Part shown: in pieces, positions 6,668-9,547 of the stretch
How positions within the stretch are numbered: position 1 is the stretch's first letter
Layout: every line of letters starts with the position of its first letter
The notes under the pieces: model-generated
The model's input: the letters and a program-made list of their open reading frames with translations, nothing else
Databases searched by the model: none
What the model was told of the DNA's origin: nothing
Origin: Alphaproteobacteria bacterium
GTDB lineage: Bacteria > Pseudomonadota > Alphaproteobacteria > SMXP01
Direction: 5' to 3'
NCBI GenBank assembly: GCA_028280675.1
Contig: JANQLI010000142.1
Span: 1-9,547, forward strand
DNA: 9,547 nucleotides
Position numbers and translations under genes: made by a program

Positions 6668-7272
6668 GACGGATCACCTTCAACCAAGCCAAGCTCTTTT
6701 TCGAGAGCTGCGCACAGCATATGACCTAAGAGGATATGCATTTCTTGAATGCGCGCTGTGACAGTGGATGGGACGATCACACAATGTTCACTGACCTCTT
6801 TCACAGAACCGCCATCGCCGCCTGTCAAAGCAATCGTTGTTAATTCCATCCTATTGGCCTGCTCAAGGGCTTTGACCACATTCGGGCTGCGGCCAGATGT
6901 GGATATGCCAATCGCCACATCCCCTTTTCGGCCTATCGCCTCGACCTGCCGGGCAAAAATTTGATCGAAACCAAGATCATTGCCTGCAGCCGTTAATGTC
7001 GAGGTATCGGTCGCTAGCGATATGGCTGCAATAGGGGCGCGGTCTTTTTTATAGCGGACACTGAGTTCGGTCGCGAGATGCTGCGCATCCGCTGCGCTTC
7101 CGCCGTTCCCAAAGAATAAAAGTTTACCGCCCTGACGCACGCAATCGGCGCAGGCAGACACGATATGCGGAAAATCTGGCACACAGGCCTTCTGAACATC
7201 GCTGAGAAGCGCGGCATGCTCTTCACATTCGGTCTGAAGAAAAGCTGCAATGTCGTATGAAGAAGATGACAT
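6664..7272 (-). CDS. gmhA: Phosphoheptose isomerase (sedoheptulose-7-phosphate isomerase)
   Basis: This enzyme converts sedoheptulose-7-phosphate to D-glycero-D-manno-heptose-7-phosphate, the first committed step to ADP-heptose. The product is a 202-residue SIS-domain protein. It has FGNGGSAADAQHLATEL at 54-70 and the phosphate-binding STSG at 124-127. The zinc ligands H65, E69, Q176 and H184 fall exactly four residues after the E. coli GmhA ligands (61, 65, 172, 180). The ATG at 7272 is chosen because it gives the usual family length and starts 17 nt after the preceding stop. An upstream TTG at 7317 would add 15 unconserved residues and overlap the previous gene. AGGA lies 12 nt before the ATG, beside that stop. 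The stop overlaps the hldE start (ATGA). Confidence 0.94.
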   Translation of the reverse strand: MSSSSYDIAAFLQTECEEHAALLSDVQKACVPDFPHIVSACADCVRQGGKLLFFGNGGSAADAQHLATELSVRYKKDRAPIAAISLATDTSTLTAAGNDLGFDQIFARQVEAIGRKGDVAIGISTSGRSPNVVKALEQANRMELTTIALTGGDGGSVKEVSEHCVIVPSTVTARIQEMHILLGHMLCAALEKELGLVEGDPS

Positions 7273-7289
7273 GCCTACGAGCGTTCCTG

Positions 7290-8270
7290 TTAGATCTTGT
7301 GATAGTCCCGATACCAAGACACGAATTTCGGAAGCCCTTCCTCAATCGGCGTGCTTGGCTCAAATCCATAATCTCGCTGTATAGCGGAAATATCCGCGTA
7401 TGTCTCTTTCACATCGCCAAGCTGCATCGGCTCAAAGATCTTCTCGGCAGGCTTCTGAAGGGCTTCTTCCAAGACCTCGATCATATGCAGCAAGGGCTGC
7501 GGCTGATTATTGCCGATATTATAGACCCGGCAGGGTTTATCACCGTCGATTGGGGGAATGGGCCCTTTCGCGATCATGCGTATCATGCCATCCACCACGT
7601 CATCGATATAGGTAAAATCACGCCGCATATCACCATGATTGAACACGCGGATAGGCTCGCCTTTGAGGATGTTCTCCGTGAACGACCAATAAGCCATGTC
7701 CGGCCGTCCTTTCGGCCCATAGACCGTAAAGAAACGCAGCATCGTTTGCGGCAAGTCGAAGAGATGCGCATAGGAATAAGATAACAGCTCATCCGCCTTT
7801 TTGGTTGCCGCATAAAGCGAAACCGGATGGTCCACCCTATCCTCTTCTGAGAAAGGAATCTTGCGATTCCCTCCGTACACAGAACTTGAAGAGGCGCAAA
7901 TAAGATGCTGTAGGCCATCGATATGACGGCAAAGTTCCAGCACATTGACATGCCCCACCAAATTCGCCTGCACATAGGCATGGGGATTTTGGATCGAATA
8001 CCTCACGCCCGCTTGCGCTGCGAGATGCACAACATGACCGAGAGACACGCCGGATACAGCGTCTTGCAAACTGGCGAGGTCGCAAATGTCCAAATGATGA
8101 AACGTAAATCCGGGATGGGGAGTCAGATTTTCAAGACGGTGATGCTTTAAGGCTGGGTCGTAATAATCATTCAGAGAATCGACCCCAATCACCTCATGCC
8201 CTTGGGCAAGAAGAGCTTCACAGAGATGAGCGCCGATAAAACCGGCTGCTCCTGTCACTAAAACCGTCAT
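7290..8270 (-). CDS. UDP-glucuronate 4-epimerase (NAD-dependent epimerase family)
   Basis: This enzyme probably interconverts UDP-glucuronate and UDP-galacturonate. The 326-residue extended short-chain dehydrogenase has TGAAGFIGAHL near 6-16 and the NAD-ribose acid D31. The active-site Ser stretch ASSSSVYG is at 126-133, with catalytic Y153/K157 (YAATK). Features typical of the uronate epimerases (LpsL/CapI type) rather than GalE are QAGVRYSIQNPHAYVQANL at about 86-104, SLYAATKKADEL, FFTVYGPKGRPDMA at 180-193, and RRDFTYIDDVV at 216-226. The start ATG at 8270 is 15 nt after the galE stop; AAGGA overlaps that stop. The context agrees, since UDP-glucose dehydrogenase, which makes UDP-glucuronate, is encoded 3 kb away. 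Galacturonate is a known charge-bearing substituent of some alphaproteobacterial LPS cores. Substrate is inferred from family motifs; another UDP-hexuronate is possible. Confidence 0.87.
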   Translation of the reverse strand: MTVLVTGAAGFIGAHLCEALLAQGHEVIGVDSLNDYYDPALKHHRLENLTPHPGFTFHHLDICDLASLQDAVSGVSLGHVVHLAAQAGVRYSIQNPHAYVQANLVGHVNVLELCRHIDGLQHLICASSSSVYGGNRKIPFSEEDRVDHPVSLYAATKKADELLSYSYAHLFDLPQTMLRFFTVYGPKGRPDMAYWSFTENILKGEPIRVFNHGDMRRDFTYIDDVVDGMIRMIAKGPIPPIDGDKPCRVYNIGNNQPQPLLHMIEVLEEALQKPAEKIFEPMQLGDVKETYADISAIQRDYGFEPSTPIEEGLPKFVSWYRDYHKI

Positions 8271-8285
8271 TCAATCTCGGTTTCC

Positions 8286-9275
8286 TTATCCGGCTTTCTT
8301 TTGCAGGCATTGCTTTTCCCACCCCATAGCAGAGGAGACGATCACGTGCAAATCGTCATATTGCGGTTGCCAGTCGAGAATGTCCTTCAGAGCAGTGCTG
8401 TCAGCTACGATGGCGCTGGGATCTCCGGGCCGGCGACCGGCAATCTGCACGGGAAGAGGCCGTCCGCAGACCTCATTAACGACATCAATCACCTCTTTCA
8501 CCGAGACCCCGTGCCCATAACCGCAATTGAGCGTCAAAGATGTGTCCGTGGTTTGAAGGTGCTTGAGGGCGAGGATATGCGCATCCGCCAAATCAGTCAC
8601 ATGGATGTAATCGCGGATACATGTGCCATCCTCTGTCGGATAGTCATCTCCATATATGTCCAAGTGAGATCGTTCACCAAGCGCGGTTTGACACGCTACT
8701 TTGATAAGATGTGTGGCGTTGGCAGAAGATTGTCCGGTCCGTCCTTGTGAGTCGGCGCCTGCGACATTGAAATAGCGCAGCACGACGTAATTCAATGGCG
8801 AACTTTCGGCAGCATCGCGCAGCATCTCCTCTGTCATCAGTTTTGAAGAGGCATAGGGAGAGAGAGGATCCAACGGGATATTTTCATCGATTGGCGTGCC
8901 ATCGGAACTGCCATAGACAGCCGCGGTGGATGAAAAGATGAATCGCTTCACCTTGGCTTTAATGCATTCCGCGATTAACACAGCCGAATTTGCTGTGTTG
9001 TTCTGGTAATATTTCATCGGATTGGCGACAGATTCCGGAACAACCGTCGAACCCGCAAAATGCATGACCGCCTCAATGGCATGGCGTTTAAAGATACGCC
9101 GAAGCAATAGTGCATCCCCAACATTGCCTTGATAGAAGGCCGCTGCTTCTGGCAAAGCGGATTGAAATCCCGTCACCAGATTATCAATCACAACCACATC
9201 TTCACCGGCATCGCAGAGCATATGCACGACGTGGCTGCCGATATATCCGGCCCCCCCTGTGACTAAGATACTCAT
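8286..9275 (-). CDS. galE: UDP-glucose 4-epimerase
   Basis: This enzyme interconverts UDP-glucose and UDP-galactose using tightly bound NAD. The 329-residue protein has TGGAGYIGSH at 6-15 and DNL starting at D31 for NAD. Further motifs are MHFAGSTVVPESVANPMKYY around 71-90, SSTAAVYG at 115-122, and the catalytic pair Y141/K145 (YASSK). The GalE-type segments LRYFNVAGAD, 'GTCIRDYIHVTDLADAH' and GRRPGDPSAIVADS are all present. The YFNVAGA segment and the ending separate it from the uronate epimerase downstream. The ATG at 9275 is 13 nt after the preceding stop, with AGGAG 10 nt upstream overlapping that stop codon. Rhizobial homologues with this role in exopolysaccharide are called exoB. Confidence 0.95.
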   Translation of the reverse strand: MSILVTGGAGYIGSHVVHMLCDAGEDVVVIDNLVTGFQSALPEAAAFYQGNVGDALLLRRIFKRHAIEAVMHFAGSTVVPESVANPMKYYQNNTANSAVLIAECIKAKVKRFIFSSTAAVYGSSDGTPIDENIPLDPLSPYASSKLMTEEMLRDAAESSPLNYVVLRYFNVAGADSQGRTGQSSANATHLIKVACQTALGERSHLDIYGDDYPTEDGTCIRDYIHVTDLADAHILALKHLQTTDTSLTLNCGYGHGVSVKEVIDVVNEVCGRPLPVQIAGRRPGDPSAIVADSTALKDILDWQPQYDDLHVIVSSAMGWEKQCLQKKAG

Positions 9276-9285
9276 CTACTACTTA

Positions 9286-9290
9286 CTCCT
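9286..9290 (-). promoter_or_regulatory. galE ribosome binding site overlapping the upstream stop
   Basis: AGGAG on the minus strand overlaps the TAG stop (9291-9289) of the manC-type gene and is 10 nt before the galE ATG. The spacer is a run of GTA/TAG repeats with a second in-frame stop, TAA. This arrangement favours re-initiation by ribosomes finishing the upstream gene. Confidence 0.6.
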
Positions 9291-9547
9291 ACTCACACGT
9301 TCCTGTGGCTTGTTGATCTTTATGACGTTGGTAATCGTCTTCGAAACGGACAATATCGTCCTCACCAAGATAAGTCCCCGTCTGCACCTCAATAATGCTC
9401 AACGGCTCAACACCTGGATTTGCAAGGCGATGCTTCGTTTCCACCGGGATGAAAACGGATTCGTTTTCTTTCAAAAGCGTCACATCTTCACCCACAGTGA
9501 CTTCCGCAGTGCCACGCACAACGACCCAGTGCTCTGCGCGCTTATAA
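9289..9547 (-). CDS. Mannose-1-phosphate guanylyltransferase / mannose-6-phosphate isomerase, C-terminal part only
   Basis: The frame is open to the right edge; 85 codons plus the TAG stop are visible. The sequence begins YKRAEHWVVVRGTAEVTVGE and contains LKENESVFIPVETKHRLANPG and EVQTGTYLGEDDIVRFEDDY. This is the C-terminal cupin (type II phosphomannose isomerase) domain of ManC/AlgA/XanB-type proteins. In the bifunctional enzymes it isomerises fructose-6-phosphate to mannose-6-phosphate, while the unseen N-terminal part makes GDP-mannose from mannose-1-phosphate and GTP. The GTG at 9519 is an internal valine, not a start. This is the first gene visible in the minus-strand operon; the promoter must be outside the window. 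A free-standing cupin cannot be fully excluded, but the EHW-VRG-GEDDIVR series is characteristic of the fused form. Confidence 0.88.
   Translation of the reverse strand, partial: YKRAEHWVVVRGTAEVTVGEDVTLLKENESVFIPVETKHRLANPGVEPLSIIEVQTGTYLGEDDIVRFEDDYQRHKDQQATGTCE

Noticed and set aside
7257..7784. 175-codon open frame on the plus strand, antisense to the uronate epimerase and gmhA
   Set aside because: It mirrors the codons of well-supported minus-strand genes, has no recognisable domain, and reads as a coding shadow.
8301..8750. 149-codon open frame on the plus strand inside galE
   Set aside because: It lies wholly antisense to a clear GalE with all motifs intact and resembles no protein family.
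9289..9519. A separate small cupin protein starting at a GTG at 9519
   Set aside because: The frame continues upstream through conserved YKRAEHWVV sequence to the window edge, so the GTG is an internal valine of a longer protein.

Overview
The window is a conventional chromosomal envelope-polysaccharide locus from a Gram-negative bacterium. The heptose genes mean ADP-heptose for lipopolysaccharide (LPS) core is made. The style of the GalU and UDP-glucose dehydrogenase proteins, and a UDP-glucuronate 4-epimerase beside LPS genes, suggest an alphaproteobacterium. That placement is inference from protein style only. GC content looks close to half by eye, with no obvious compositional break.

Layout. 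(1) Positions 1-1582, minus strand: a six-helix DUF898/YjgN-type membrane protein, followed 2 nt later by the N-terminus of an M48-type metallopeptidase that runs off the left edge. (2) 1583-1942: a divergent intergenic region with a 13-bp palindrome and only weak promoter candidates. (3) 1943-4191, plus strand: galU and the UDP-glucose 6-dehydrogenase gene, separated by 68 nt. A near-perfect 25-bp palindrome covers the last galU codons, and a second hairpin lies in the gap. (4) 4198-9547, minus strand: a tight six-gene operon in transcription order manC-type gene (C-terminal end only), galE, UDP-glucuronate 4-epimerase, gmhA, hldE, hldD. Its gaps are 13, 15 and 17 nt, followed by overlaps of 4 and 11 nt. 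The two transcription units converge with only 6 nt between their stop codons.

How the genes work together. GalU makes UDP-glucose from glucose-1-phosphate. GalE converts it to UDP-galactose. The dehydrogenase oxidises it to UDP-glucuronate, which the 4-epimerase turns into UDP-galacturonate. GmhA, HldE and HldD carry sedoheptulose-7-phosphate to ADP-L-glycero-D-manno-heptose, but the phosphatase step (GmhB) is not encoded here. The ManC-type protein supplies GDP-mannose. The window is therefore a donor-sugar supply block for LPS core and probably a capsule or exopolysaccharide. It contains no glycosyltransferase, polymerase or exporter.

No RNA gene, insertion sequence, CRISPR array, prophage or toxin-antitoxin signature was seen, and I do not see a new defence or mobile system. 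The points most worth checking are the DUF898/M48 pair, the two RNA-structure candidates at the galU-dehydrogenase junction, the convergent junction without room for a terminator, and a few start-codon choices.
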